This document shows positions 1-9,496 of a DNA stretch of 52,502 bases, one piece after another. Each line of letters opens with the position of its first letter. Within the stretch, counting starts at the first letter, position 1. The notes under the pieces are model-generated. The model saw only the letters and a list, made by a program, of their open reading frames with translations. It was not told the origin of the DNA and did not search any database. Origin of the DNA: Bacilli bacterium (GTDB taxonomy: Bacteria > Bacillota_I > Bacilli_A > RF39 > UBA660); contig JAFSGC010000010.1 in NCBI GenBank assembly GCA_017434825.1, positions 1 to 52,502 on the forward strand, in the 5' to 3' direction. Made by a program: the position numbers and the translations under genes.

Positions 1-102
1 ATTCATAATTGGGTTATTTCTCTTGAACTAAAAAAATTGCAAAAAGGTTTGCATTTAAAAATCATCATTCAAGATTATTATGATTCTTTTTCATACCCTA
101 AA

Positions 103-148
103 CCCTTGATTTTCCCCATACTATCAAAAAAAAAAAAAAAATCAAGGG
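103..148. repeat. Flanking repeat, copy 1 (imperfect palindrome with A16 tract)
   Basis: A 46-bp unit: arm CCCTTGATTTT, a short CCCCATACTATC centre, a run of 16 A, then the complementary arm ending in ATCAAGGG. A copy differing at one position (CCCTCGAT for CCCTTGAT) lies at 2803-2848, exactly 2700 bp away in the same orientation. Together they bracket the 857-aa surface-protein gene. Because the arms are complementary, each copy can fold into a hairpin. No third copy was noticed in the window. Confidence 0.85.
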
Positions 149-156
149 ATTTGAAA

Positions 157-190
157 CACAAAAAAATTTGCTCCGCAAAGCAAATTTTCT
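157..190 (-). terminator. Terminator of the LamG-like repeat gene
   Basis: Read on the minus strand, 14 bases past the stop codon, a 10-bp perfect stem (AAAATTTGCT/AGCAAATTTT, 179-188 with 163-172) with a 6-base loop runs into T residues. This is a typical intrinsic terminator. Confidence 0.75.
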
Positions 191-201
191 CAATTTATTT
201 T

Positions 202-2775
202 TTATCCACTAGCAAACGTTCCACTTCCAGCATTTGTATAGAATTTATCATTTACCAAATCGTACATTCCTAAGGTTCCCGAAGAATCCTGACAAGGAAC
301 AAAATATCTTACTAATTTATATTTGTCCCAAATCTTGGCAGAATAAATAGTTACATTGCCTCCGGCATCACCTAATGCACCATTTGCATTTCTTCCGAAT
401 AAAAATAAAGGAAGCGTATCAGTAAATGTACTAGAATTAAAAGTATGAAATATTGAATTATCAATATACGCAATATTATTATCCTGTTTAAATGAATGTA
501 CTACATTTTTTAAATCACTTACCGCAGAAGCTCCTTGGCCCCCGCTATTTGTATAACCATCATAGTAAAAATAACCTCCCGCGGAATTTGCAGTAAAATT
601 CATAAATGCTGATGTTCCGCCATAAATACTGTATCCACCAGTATAACTAGCAACCACATCTATCATCGTATTATTACTTGCATAATATCCTGTATTTATA
701 TATTGGGTTCCAGATGATTGCAAATAATTCACGGAAGCATATCCATCAGGTACACCTGCTCTTAAAGTACCGGTTCCAGCATTTCCATAAAATCTATCGT
801 TCACTAGGTCATACATTCCCACTTCGCCATACGGATTTATACACGGAACAAAATCTCTAACTAAAACATCACCTTCATATATTTTAAAATAATACATTTT
901 TGCATTTGCATTCATTTCAGTCGTTCCATTCGTATTTACCGCAAATAAATATAAATTAACCGGTGATTGAAATGCTGTATCTCCGTAGGAAACACTTGTG
1001 CCATTTGCAGTAGTTTTAGTGGGGCCCATCGTTATATGATAGTAGTCGGACGTGCCAGCATTTATATTTTGCTGAACATTATTATGGTCCACTCGATATG
1101 AACCTGAAAAATCAGCACTTAAAAAGGAGAATGTATTCGTAGTATGTGCTTGTCTTGCTCCAAATAGGAATTGGGTTGCTACTATCGGAAATTTAACTAC
1201 TGTCTCAATAGTTGTTTTATGATTAGGTTTATATCCTGTATCTATATGTTGTTTTCCGCTATCAGGAACCGACTCTATATACGGAACTGCTATATAACCT
1301 TGAGGTAATCTATTATTATTAACATGATATTTAAATTGGCCAGTCCCTGCATTTGTATAAAATTTATCTTCCACTGTATCATACAATCCTGGTACTCCTT
1401 GTTTATTCAATGCAGGAATATAGTTTCTTACAAGATTTCCATTATCAAAGATTTTGAACAAGTAAATTCGTGATATTGAATTATACGAAATCCCATTTCT
1501 ATCTAATGCATAAAGTTTCAGTGTAGTATAGCCCGTAAAGGTTTCCACAACAGTTGGTGTTACAGAAACAATCGTTCCACTCACGTCAACTGTCGCACTA
1601 TCTTTAGAAAAATCAATAAGCATACGTTGACCAACTGGCGAAGAACCCGTTGCGCTATATTGATAAGAACCATAAGAAAACCAGTGTTTACCATTCCAGT
1701 ACAAATATTCAAATTGGTTTGTTCCACCCGGGGTTCTTTGCCCAAACAATCCACAATCAGCATTTGAATGCACTACAAATTCCATTTCAGCAACTACCCT
1801 AGTATCTTGATTAGGGATAAACCCAGTATCTATATACTGGGTTCCTGTCGATTCAATATATTCTAGTTGGGTATAGTCTGATGGTAATTCATCTCCTGAT
1901 ATTTCATATAAAAATTCATCAGAGCCGAGATTCCCGTGAAATGTTTTTCCTATTTGATCGTATAACCCTGCTTTTCCACCTTCATTTAGACACGGTACAA
2001 AACTATGGATTAACTCATTTTCTTCATACACTTTAAAATAAAATAATTTTGCAGAAGAATTATATGTTACCCCAGCATTTTCATTAACTGCAAATATTGT
2101 TATACTATTTGGAGATTGAAACGCCGCATTACTATATGTAGCTGTCGATTGATTATTTACAGTTGCAGATGTTGTATCTATTATCACATGTGTATACCAA
2201 TCCGAGTTCACTTTACTGGTAGAATTTTGAACCGTATTATGATCTGCTCTATATCCTCCATTAATCGCAAAAAATGTTATTGATGATTTATCCCATGATG
2301 GTCTTCCACCAAATAACACTTGCGTCGCTGATGTGACCGGGAATATCGCTTCCGCTTCAACCTTTGTTTTTTCATTTGGAGCATATCCCGTATCAATATA
2401 TTGTGTACCTGTACTTTCTATATATTCTAATTTTGTATATCCTTCAGGTAAATAAACATCAAAGTATAAGTAGCATCTATCATCAGTAGCTAAGGCATAA
2501 TTAACATATTCATAATAACTATCATAATTAACTACTTCTCCTCCACTTTTACAATATGATTTACTTACATTTAATTCATAACCATGTGGCACTTCACTTT
2601 TTCGTTCATACTTTTGAGTTTTTTCATTATAAATATAAATTGCTAAAGCTTCCGGAGTTTTTAAAGAATATTGCGTTTCTTCTTTTTTATCATAACTAAA
2701 AAAGATAATTACTATTATCGATAATGTAAAAACAATTAATAATGATAGTGTGATTCTTTTATTTTTTAAAGACAT
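202..2775 (-). CDS. Membrane-anchored surface protein with four LamG-like repeats
   Basis: 857 aa. An N-terminal hydrophobic segment (about residues 9-27) is followed by Lys/Asp, consistent with a signal anchor, so the rest should be outside the cell. A linker to about residue 108 precedes four tandem modules of about 180-195 residues starting near 109, 297, 491 and 678. Each opens with a form of LEYIESTGTQYIDTGY and closes with a form of FVPC-(N)-G-LYD-FY-NAGTG. This module is common in adhesin-like and phage-tail-like proteins of gut Firmicutes and looks like a concanavalin/LamG fold. No sortase motif, catalytic site or phage neighbours are seen. A GAGAGG ribosome site lies 8 bases before the ATG. 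The gene is bracketed by the 103-148 and 2803-2848 repeats and has its own terminator, so it forms a self-contained cassette. A binding or adhesion role is inference. Confidence 0.8.
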   Translation of the reverse strand: MSLKNKRITLSLLIVFTLSIIVIIFFSYDKKEETQYSLKTPEALAIYIYNEKTQKYERKSEVPHGYELNVSKSYCKSGGEVVNYDSYYEYVNYALATDDRCYLYFDVYLPEGYTKLEYIESTGTQYIDTGYAPNEKTKVEAEAIFPVTSATQVLFGGRPSWDKSSITFFAINGGYRADHNTVQNSTSKVNSDWYTHVIIDTTSATVNNQSTATYSNAAFQSPNSITIFAVNENAGVTYNSSAKLFYFKVYEENELIHSFVPCLNEGGKAGLYDQIGKTFHGNLGSDEFLYEISGDELPSDYTQLEYIESTGTQYIDTGFIPNQDTRVVAEMEFVVHSNADCGLFGQRTPGGTNQFEYLYWNGKHWFSYGSYQYSATGSSPVGQRMLIDFSKDSATVDVSGTIVSVTPTVVETFTGYTTLKLYALDRNGISYNSISRIYLFKIFDNGNLVRNYIPALNKQGVPGLYDTVEDKFYTNAGTGQFKYHVNNNRLPQGYIAVPYIESVPDSGKQHIDTGYKPNHKTTIETVVKFPIVATQFLFGARQAHTTNTFSFLSADFSGSYRVDHNNVQQNINAGTSDYYHITMGPTKTTANGTSVSYGDTAFQSPVNLYLFAVNTNGTTEMNANAKMYYFKIYEGDVLVRDFVPCINPYGEVGMYDLVNDRFYGNAGTGTLRAGVPDGYASVNYLQSSGTQYINTGYYASNNTMIDVVASYTGGYSIYGGTSAFMNFTANSAGGYFYYDGYTNSGGQGASAVSDLKNVVHSFKQDNNIAYIDNSIFHTFNSSTFTDTLPLFLFGRNANGALGDAGGNVTIYSAKIWDKYKLVRYFVPCQDSSGTLGMYDLVNDKFYTNAGSGTFASG

Positions 2776-2802
2776 ACAACTTACCTCTCAAAATTTCCAA
2801 TA

Positions 2803-2848
2803 CCCTCGATTTTCCCCATACTATCAAAAAAAAAAAAAAAATCAAGGG
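2803..2848. repeat. Flanking repeat, copy 2 (imperfect palindrome with A16 tract)
   Basis: Nearly identical to 103-148 and in the same orientation, including the 16-A tract. It lies 28 bp upstream of the start codon of the LamG-like gene, so it would sit in that gene's 5' untranslated or promoter region. There the homopolymer could slip in length and alter expression. Confidence 0.85.
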
Positions 2849-2943
2849 TTGTAAACCACTCTAATTTTTAATATTGGTTCTCCAATTATTTCACTTTATT
2901 TTTCATTATATATACTTTCCTTCCAAAAACTCGACACTTTCAA

Positions 2944-2972
2944 TTGACTTTTACCCCGTTTTATGGTAGGAT
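2944..2972 (+). promoter_or_regulatory. Sigma-A-type promoter for the 3007 operon
   Basis: TTGACT (2944-2949), a 17-bp spacer and TAGGAT (2967-2972), 34 bp before the ATG at 3007. This shows that the longer reading frame opening at 2944 is not the real start. Confidence 0.75.
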
Positions 2973-3006
2973 AGGCGCCATACAAAACAAAAAGGGAGGT
3001 TTTGGT

Positions 3007-4239
3007 ATGAATAAAACAGAGGTACTAGCACTTTTAGCATCTTGCAAAAAGAAAGCTTTAAAAGCTTTAGAACGTACAGATTTAACTCAAAAACAAAAAA
3101 AAGATTTAGATGGTTGTCTTGGAGCAATCGAACACTACACTATGTATGTTAACAATTTAGAAGAAACTCAAACTGAAGAACTTAAGAATGTTCATGAACA
3201 ATTCCAAGCAATGTTCCAACAATTAAAACAACTTGAACAACCAATTTCAATTGCAGAACGCAAAGCTGGCGAACTAGTTAAAGTCGAAAAAGTTATTCCT
3301 AAAGAAAAACAAAAAGACAAAACTCAAAAGGACAAAAGCAAAGCCTGGGAAATCATTAGAAACATTTTAGCTACTCTAGGAGTTGCTGCACTAGTTGCTA
3401 TACTTATAATTTCTTTAAGAAGTTGTGATGTTAAAGATAAAGAAGACACTTTAGATACACAACCTGGTATTGAACAAGAAGACGAACGCAAACTAAATAT
3501 CAATTCTATCGATGTAGATAATTATGAACAATTAGTTGGTTATGCTTCTGAAATTCAAAAATTATTAGGAGAAGATACTGACCTTGCTATCGAAGATATT
3601 ATGTATGCAATTAGACTTGCAAACTTTGATCGTCTAGATGAAAAAGCTGTTTTCAAGGATCGTGACGAAGTATGTTACAGCACAAATGTAATTGGAAAAG
3701 TTACTTCAGAATTAGGTTCTGATAGTATTATTCAAAAAGATCCATTAACTGACATTTATTTAAAAGACGTTGAATTATCAGACATTATTCTATGTGCTAC
3801 AGATAACAAATTATCAATTGATGAATTCGCTTCTGCAAAAACTGAAAATGGTTATGATATCTATGCAATTGCGGATGTATGTATTAAAGGAATCCATTCT
3901 GAAGAAGAAAACAATGTACTTTTCGCTAAAGTATTTAATGACTTACTAGCTAGAAAAGTTTGTGCATTTAGTATTACTCCAGATTCACCAGTATCTACAT
4001 ACTATGCTCTACTTGGTATGTATCACCAAAATAGCCATAGACTTTTAGAATTAACTTCAGGTATTGGACTTACTTCAGTTTATGGAGACGGAACTAGAAT
4101 TGACGGTTACTACGGATTTACTTGTGTAGAGGAATTAGAAGCTTACTTACATGTAGGAAATCCAAACAACGTATTCTATACAGACATCATTGATCAAAAT
4201 ATTACAAACTATTCTCAAGAAGAAAATCTTGGAAGATAA
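3007..4239 (+). CDS. Single-pass membrane protein of unknown function
   Basis: 410 aa from the ATG at 3007, chosen because a GGGAGG ribosome site lies 8 bases upstream and the promoter overlaps the longer frame. Residues 1-115 are hydrophilic, Lys/Gln/Glu-rich and helical, probably coiled coil and cytoplasmic. One membrane segment lies at about 117-137 and ends in a Cys (SLRSC). An acidic linker and a C-terminal domain of about 250 residues follow, probably outside the cell, with scattered Cys but no family motif I recognise. The gene is co-transcribed with the Cys-repeat protein 23 bp downstream, so the two may work together at the envelope. The function is unknown. Confidence 0.75.
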   Translation: MNKTEVLALLASCKKKALKALERTDLTQKQKKDLDGCLGAIEHYTMYVNNLEETQTEELKNVHEQFQAMFQQLKQLEQPISIAERKAGELVKVEKVIPKEKQKDKTQKDKSKAWEIIRNILATLGVAALVAILIISLRSCDVKDKEDTLDTQPGIEQEDERKLNINSIDVDNYEQLVGYASEIQKLLGEDTDLAIEDIMYAIRLANFDRLDEKAVFKDRDEVCYSTNVIGKVTSELGSDSIIQKDPLTDIYLKDVELSDIILCATDNKLSIDEFASAKTENGYDIYAIADVCIKGIHSEEENNVLFAKVFNDLLARKVCAFSITPDSPVSTYYALLGMYHQNSHRLLELTSGIGLTSVYGDGTRIDGYYGFTCVEELEAYLHVGNPNNVFYTDIIDQNITNYSQEENLGR

Positions 4240-4262
4240 TTAAAGTCAGGGGGAAGAAAATT

Positions 4263-6326
4263 ATGTACGGAAGAAATAAAAACGGAAAAATTTTAAACGT
4301 TCTTCTTGGTGTTATTGCTCTATTCATTATTATCTTTATCATCGCTTGGATAGTTAACAAAGGCGCTAACAATTCAAATTACGATGAAATATTTAAAGCT
4401 AATTTAGAAACGATGCAAGAAAATGCAAAAAATTATTTTGCAAATGAATTACCAGAAGAAATTGGAGATACTACATTAATATCTCTAGAAGAAATGTATA
4501 CACTTGATTTAAGCGACAAACTCACATACGGAAAAACTACTTGTGACGAAACACTAAGTTACATTTCAATTACTAAAATTAATGCTACTGAATTTAAAGT
4601 AAAATCAAATTTAGTTTGTGGTTCAAAAAGCGATAATATCGTTGAGAAAATCCAAACTAATACAATCGTTGAAGACGAAAATAACAACGTTATCGTTGAT
4701 GATAACAAAGACGATGTTAATTTAGAAGTTAACGATAATAAAAATAATAGCAATACAAACAATAATAACAGCAATACAGGTTCTTCAAATAACACTGTTA
4801 ACTGTTTTGGTCCTGTTTGTACATTCGTAGAAATTGAAACTACATGTAAAACTACTTACGAATATGAATTTGTAAAAAGAAACGTTAAATGTACTACTGG
4901 TACATACGTAAATGGTACTTGTGTAAGTGAAAAAACTCATACTATTGACCCTACTCCACAATATTCACAAGAACAATTAATTGTTGAAGATGCTAAGATA
5001 AACAATGGTAAACCATATTATAGATATGTTAATCCAATCGTTACAGGTGGCGATGCATACGCTTATTGTAAAAATGGACAACTAATTAATGGTTATTGCT
5101 ACCAATATGCAGACAAGATTATTACTGAAGACAAAACTTGTCCAGCTGGATATACTCGTGAAGGTAATGCTTGTTATAAATATACTGACTTAATCGTTGA
5201 AGGTACTACTTCTTGTCCTTCAGGATTTACAGCTAAAAATAACGCATGTTATAAATACGCTGATTTAATCACTAAGGAAGAATCAACTTGTCCTTCAGGA
5301 TTTACTAAAAAGAACGGTTACTGCTATAAATATGCTGATTTAATCGCAAAAGATACAAGTACTTATACTTGTCCAAACGGATATACTAAAGACGGAGATA
5401 AATGTCTAAAAGTTGTATCTGCTGTTAAGAAGTATACTGAATGGGGAAATCCAGATTCTATCTACTCTACTACTAAAAAAGAAAGTACATATGAATATGA
5501 GCTTTCTAAAAAGGTTTTAGTAGGTACTAATAAAGTTGGTGTAACTACTACTTATACTTATGCAAAATATTCTAGAACATCATACTACTATTGTGCACAA
5601 GGTACAGTAAGTGGTTCTAAATGTAATATCTATACTAATCTAGTTAAAAATGAATCATCTGAAACTTATTGTCCATCAGGTTATACAAGAGATGGAAATA
5701 CATGTTATATTAAAAAGAATATGACTATTTCTGAAGACAGTTACTGTCCTTCTGGTTATACTCGTAGTGGTAATACATGCTACATCAAAAAAGATATGAT
5801 TTATGATGAAGAAAGTTATTGTCCATCAGGTTACACTAGAAAAGGTACAACAAACATCTGTTACATGAAAGAAGATTTAATTGTAACTAAAGATGAATAT
5901 TGTCCAGCAGGATACTTAGATAATGGTAAAAACTGTTATAAGAGATCAAATCCTTCAATTGGTACAACTCCTAAGAAATATTCTTGTCCAAGCGGAGCTA
6001 ACCAATCAGGTTCTGGAGAAAACATTAAATGTTACTACATTGAAATCAGTGATAGCGAATATTACTGTGAAAATGCAAAAGCAACATTAAAAGGAAATAA
6101 ATGTTATTATACTAAAGAAGCTGAATTTATTGGTAATACATGTAATGAAGGTTATGAATTAGTTGGTAATATCTGTGTTAAAACAACTAAAGAATATACT
6201 GCACCATCTTGGTCAAATACTGAATATGTTTATAGTAAAGAAACATATTTAGAAGGATATCAAAAAACTGGTGTAGCTAAGTTCGTTACAACATGTACTC
6301 CAGTTGAAGAAGTTCATTATAAATAA
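4263..6326 (+). CDS. Membrane-anchored Cys-rich repeat protein
   Basis: 687 aa. A hydrophobic N-terminal segment (about residues 12-32) acts as a membrane anchor. A domain of about 100 residues resembling pilin-like N-terminal modules follows (NAKNYF, then two Cys in strand-rich sequence), then an Asn/Asp-rich linker at about 130-177. The rest carries at least eight repeats of about 28 residues of the form CPxGYTxxGxxCYxxxDLI, two Cys per unit, which suggests a disulfide-bonded extracellular rod. The last part has irregular Cys-containing units. A GGGGGAAG ribosome site precedes the ATG, and the start lies 23 bp after the upstream stop, so the two form an operon closed by a strong terminator. 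The repeats recall short Cys-rich surface repeats, not a known enzyme. Confidence 0.8.
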   Translation: MYGRNKNGKILNVLLGVIALFIIIFIIAWIVNKGANNSNYDEIFKANLETMQENAKNYFANELPEEIGDTTLISLEEMYTLDLSDKLTYGKTTCDETLSYISITKINATEFKVKSNLVCGSKSDNIVEKIQTNTIVEDENNNVIVDDNKDDVNLEVNDNKNNSNTNNNNSNTGSSNNTVNCFGPVCTFVEIETTCKTTYEYEFVKRNVKCTTGTYVNGTCVSEKTHTIDPTPQYSQEQLIVEDAKINNGKPYYRYVNPIVTGGDAYAYCKNGQLINGYCYQYADKIITEDKTCPAGYTREGNACYKYTDLIVEGTTSCPSGFTAKNNACYKYADLITKEESTCPSGFTKKNGYCYKYADLIAKDTSTYTCPNGYTKDGDKCLKVVSAVKKYTEWGNPDSIYSTTKKESTYEYELSKKVLVGTNKVGVTTTYTYAKYSRTSYYYCAQGTVSGSKCNIYTNLVKNESSETYCPSGYTRDGNTCYIKKNMTISEDSYCPSGYTRSGNTCYIKKDMIYDEESYCPSGYTRKGTTNICYMKEDLIVTKDEYCPAGYLDNGKNCYKRSNPSIGTTPKKYSCPSGANQSGSGENIKCYYIEISDSEYYCENAKATLKGNKCYYTKEAEFIGNTCNEGYELVGNICVKTTKEYTAPSWSNTEYVYSKETYLEGYQKTGVAKFVTTCTPVEEVHYK

Positions 6327-6333
6327 CAAAATA

Positions 6334-6362
6334 AAAACTCAGTTAAACAACTGAGTTTTTTT
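6334..6362 (+). terminator. Intrinsic terminator
   Basis: An 11-bp perfect stem (AAAACTCAGTT/AACTGAGTTTT) with an AAAC loop and a T run follows the Cys-repeat gene. Its reverse also ends in a T run, so it may serve the minus-strand oxidoreductase gene ending at 6374. Confidence 0.85.
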
Positions 6363-6373
6363 ATGTTTAAAAT

Positions 6374-7957
6374 TTATTTAAAGATTTTACCAATTGCCTC
6401 TGCAACTTTAATTCCATCAATACCAGCTGAAGTTATTCCACCAGCATAACCAGCTCCCTCTCCACAAGGGAATATTCCTTTGTAATTTGACTCAAAGTTT
6501 TCATTACGAACAATTTTAACTGGAGAGGACGTTCTACTTTCTACTCCCGCTAAAATTGCATCAGGATTATTAAATCCATTAATCTTAGATCCAAAATGTT
6601 CAAACGCCTCTTTTAAAGACCTATTAATATCTTCGTTAAATAATTCATTAAGATTTGCAAAGGTATATTTCCCCTTCATTACTGGACTAATAGATTTAAA
6701 TTCTTTACTTACAGTATTAGAATTATAATCGCCAAGTAATTGAATAGGCACATGTCCTTTACCAAGTTCATAAGCTCGTTTTTCTAAATTTCTTTGAAAT
6801 TCGATGCCTCCCAATGCAGATTCTCCATAATCTTTTGGATCAACAGTGACCACAATCGCACTATTAGCATTATTTTCATCTCGCGCGTGATTACTCATTC
6901 CATTGATAGCAAGTAATCCGGTTTCACTTGATGCATTAACCACAAAACCTCCAGGACACATACAAAAGCTATATACTCCTCTTCCACTTGAAGCTTTATA
7001 TGTTAGTTTATAAGAAGCAGTTCCTAATTTGTCCGCATATTTTTCTCCGTATTGAGAAGTATTAATCATTTCTTGCAAATGCTGAACTCGTAAACCTACT
7101 GCAAAAGGTTTGCTTATCATTTCAAACTTATTATCACTTAACATTTTAAAAGTATCTCTAGCGCTATGACCAATTGCTAGCACTAAAGCATCACATAATA
7201 TTTGGTCTTGGTTATTAACTTCGATTGCAGAAATATGATTACCCTCTAAGAAAATATTAGTTAAACAATTTTCATATAAAAATTTTCCACCCATTTCAAT
7301 TATTTTGTTACGCATATTAACAATTACCTGACGAAGAACATCTGTTCCTACATGAGGCTTATAGCTATATAAAATATCTTCATTAGCTCCACATTCAACA
7401 AACGTTTCAAACACTTTTTTCATGCGATTATTCGAATCTTTTACTAAAGTATTTAATTTACCATCAGAAAACGTTCCAGCACCACCTTCACCAAATTGAA
7501 CATTGGATTCAGGGTTTAATAATCCCTCTTCCCAAAATTTTTGAATATCCCCTATTCTTTGTTCAACGGGTTTACCTCGTTCAATAATTATTGGTTTATA
7601 ACCATTTTCTGCTAAAGTATATGCACAAAATAATCCCGCTGGTCCTGCACCAACAATAACAATTGGATTATTAAGTGTTGTTTTACCACTTTTTTCAAAT
7701 ATATACTTGTCATCTAAAGATAACACAATATCATTACATTTATTTCTTTTTAAATAATCTTCTTCATTATTTATTACTACATTAAATTCATAAACATATA
7801 ATATATTATTTTTATCACGAGCATCTAATGATTGCTTAGTAATTTTATAACTTACAATTTCCTCTTCACGAATCCCCAACTTTTTACTAAGGGCTTTTTT
7901 TCTTTTATTTTCATTATCTGATAATACTTCAATTTTGACTTGTCTTACTTTAAGCAT
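6374..7957 (-). CDS. FAD-dependent dehydrogenase (COG2509-like)
   Basis: 527 aa. An N-terminal domain of about 95 residues precedes a Rossmann FAD-binding motif (VGAGPAGLFCAYTLAENGY) near residue 100. Downstream it has FGEGGAGTFSDGKL, SGRGVYSFCMCPGG and a C-terminal PCGEGAGYAGGITSAGIDG block, all typical of the large uncharacterised FAD dehydrogenase family related to geranylgeranyl-reductase-type flavoproteins. I start it at the ATG at 7957, which follows the upstream stop after one base and has a GGAAAGGG ribosome site. The longer frame would run 42 bp into the neighbouring gene. It is translationally coupled to another flavoprotein gene. Its substrate is unknown. Confidence 0.85.
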   Translation of the reverse strand: MLKVRQVKIEVLSDNENKRKKALSKKLGIREEEIVSYKITKQSLDARDKNNILYVYEFNVVINNEEDYLKRNKCNDIVLSLDDKYIFEKSGKTTLNNPIVIVGAGPAGLFCAYTLAENGYKPIIIERGKPVEQRIGDIQKFWEEGLLNPESNVQFGEGGAGTFSDGKLNTLVKDSNNRMKKVFETFVECGANEDILYSYKPHVGTDVLRQVIVNMRNKIIEMGGKFLYENCLTNIFLEGNHISAIEVNNQDQILCDALVLAIGHSARDTFKMLSDNKFEMISKPFAVGLRVQHLQEMINTSQYGEKYADKLGTASYKLTYKASSGRGVYSFCMCPGGFVVNASSETGLLAINGMSNHARDENNANSAIVVTVDPKDYGESALGGIEFQRNLEKRAYELGKGHVPIQLLGDYNSNTVSKEFKSISPVMKGKYTFANLNELFNEDINRSLKEAFEHFGSKINGFNNPDAILAGVESRTSSPVKIVRNENFESNYKGIFPCGEGAGYAGGITSAGIDGIKVAEAIGKIFK

Positions 7958-7958
7958 T

Positions 7959-9155
7959 TTAAATACCCTTTCCTGCCAAATATCCAGTAATGAAAGCAAA
8001 AGCTAAATTAAAACCACCACATTTACCATCAACATCTAATAGTTCTCCAACTAGGTATAGATTATCACATTTTGTTGACTGCATATTTTCATCAACTTCA
8101 CTTAAACTAACGCCACCAGTACAAACTTGACCCTTATCATAAGAATTGGTATCTAAAATATCAACTTCAAAATTATCAACATTACTACATAGTTCTATTT
8201 TTTCTTTTTCAGTTAAACTTTTCCAATAAACACCACGAGATAAATGTGACTTATGTAAAATAACATTTATTAATTTATAATTTAAAATACTCTCTAAAAG
8301 TTCTCCGATGGATTGATTAGGAATATCTTTGGATCTAGCATCAAAAAAATCATAAAAGCTTCCATTTAAAAATGGAGAGAAATTTATACTTACTTTAACT
8401 TTACTGCCTTTGCTAAGAGCTCTAGAAGCAAGAGAACTAATATTAAATGTGCAAATGCCACTTATCCCATCTTGCGTCATTTGCAGTTCCCCTTCTTCCT
8501 CAGTTACTTTTTCATCATCAATATATAAAGTTAATCTTGCATCTTGTCTTACGCCATTCCACTCTTTTAAATACCAACCGTCACTTTTAAGTTGAACCAA
8601 AGCTGGTAAAACACAATTTATTTGATGACCAAAGTTCTCTGCAATTTGATATCCAAATCCATCGCTCCCAGTTTTAGGAGCCGCTTTAGATCCAGTGGCC
8701 ACTATCACTTTGTCAGCATCAACAGTTCCAGCACTTGTCTTAATCATAAATCTGCCATCTACTTTATCAACATCAACAACTCTAGTTTCATACATAACTT
8801 TTATATGACGTCTTTCAATCTCATTTTCTAAGATTTCTCTTACACTTGAGGCTTGCGAAGAATATGGATAGTAATATCCATTTTTTATTTTAGGATAAAT
8901 TCCCAATTTATATAGAAGATTTAAGACTTCATCTTTATGGTTTAATATTTCTTTTAAATTATTTTCGTCATCAGTAAAATAATTATCTAAAGATATGTTT
9001 TCATTCCAATAATTACATTTACCATTACCTGTAATTAATAATTTCTTACCGCATTTATCATTACCTTCGATAAGTATGACTTCATTATTTTCCGAAGCTT
9101 TAATCGCAGATATCATTCCTGCAGCTCCACCACCAATTATTACTACTTTCTTCAT
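7959..9155 (-). CDS. HI0933/BaiN-family flavoprotein
   Basis: 398 aa. The N-terminus has the dinucleotide-binding motif GGGAAGM and the family signature KCGKKLLITGNGKCN. ATGSKAAPKTGSDG and the C-terminal CTGGVSLSEVD and LYLVGELLDVDGKCGGFNLAFAFITG blocks are characteristic of HI0933-like NAD(P)/FAD oxidoreductases. Members include BaiN, which acts in bile-acid dehydroxylation, but most have no known substrate, so no specific reaction is assigned. The start has an AGCGGAGG ribosome site. It is the first gene of a two-gene flavoprotein operon with the COG2509-like gene. Confidence 0.88.
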   Translation of the reverse strand: MKKVVIIGGGAAGMISAIKASENNEVILIEGNDKCGKKLLITGNGKCNYWNENISLDNYFTDDENNLKEILNHKDEVLNLLYKLGIYPKIKNGYYYPYSSQASSVREILENEIERRHIKVMYETRVVDVDKVDGRFMIKTSAGTVDADKVIVATGSKAAPKTGSDGFGYQIAENFGHQINCVLPALVQLKSDGWYLKEWNGVRQDARLTLYIDDEKVTEEEGELQMTQDGISGICTFNISSLASRALSKGSKVKVSINFSPFLNGSFYDFFDARSKDIPNQSIGELLESILNYKLINVILHKSHLSRGVYWKSLTEKEKIELCSNVDNFEVDILDTNSYDKGQVCTGGVSLSEVDENMQSTKCDNLYLVGELLDVDGKCGGFNLAFAFITGYLAGKGI

Positions 9156-9191
9156 CTTTGCCTCCGCTTAAATACATTCATATTATAGCAT

Positions 9192-9223
9192 AAAAAAAGA
9201 CTAATAATATTTAATTAGTCTTA
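9192..9223 (-). terminator. Terminator overlapping the end of the small membrane gene
   Basis: On the minus strand AAGACTAAT/ATTAGTCTT forms a 9-bp stem followed by seven T. It covers the stop codon at 9211-9213 of the ldh-94 aa operon. Confidence 0.75.
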
Positions 9224-9495
9224 TCATTTTGCTTCATCCATACGTTTCTTAATTTCGCTACACTACCTACCAACATAAATATCGTTAACCCAATTAAGAA
9301 AAGTGAAGCTAATATCGAAGTCTTATACATAGCTATTGCAACTGCTAACATTAATGCAATTACTCCCACAAAAAGCAAGATTATTAAAAACATTAACGGA
9401 TACCTAATCCATTTACTGATTTTTTTGTTTTTGGTAAGTTCTAAACTACCCTCAAAAAATATTTCAAGTATAAATTCAAATACAATATCCCACAT
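9211..9495 (-). CDS. Small two-pass membrane protein, unknown function
   Basis: 94 aa with two hydrophobic segments (about residues 32-54 and 60-80) and a charged C-terminal tail. No family signature is recognised. The ATG comes one base after the ldh stop (TAA-A-ATG), so translation is coupled to ldh and the gene is almost certainly expressed with it. Its end lies inside the terminator hairpin. Confidence 0.65.
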   Translation of the reverse strand: MWDIVFEFILEIFFEGSLELTKNKKISKWIRYPLMFLIILLFVGVIALMLAVAIAMYKTSILASLFLIGLTIFMLVGSVAKLRNVWMKQNDKTN

Positions 9496-9496
9496 T

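Noticed and set aside
202-2775. Reading the LamG-like gene as phage or prophage tail fibre
   Set aside because: No other phage genes, integrase or att site in the window; it has a membrane anchor and sits alone. The module occurs in both settings.
2944-3006. A longer start for the 3007 gene
   Set aside because: The added codons lie on the -35/-10 promoter boxes and the ribosome site; 3007 has a GGGAGG site.
4559-4795. Many other open frames antisense to large genes, such as 4559-4795, 12320-12835, 14384-14740 and 44835-45104
   Set aside because: They mirror a strongly supported gene on the other strand and lack ribosome sites and family matches.
4900-6200. A CRISPR array or tandem DNA repeat in the Cys-rich gene
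   Set aside because: The periodicity is of protein repeats with silent-site divergence, without spacers of fixed length.
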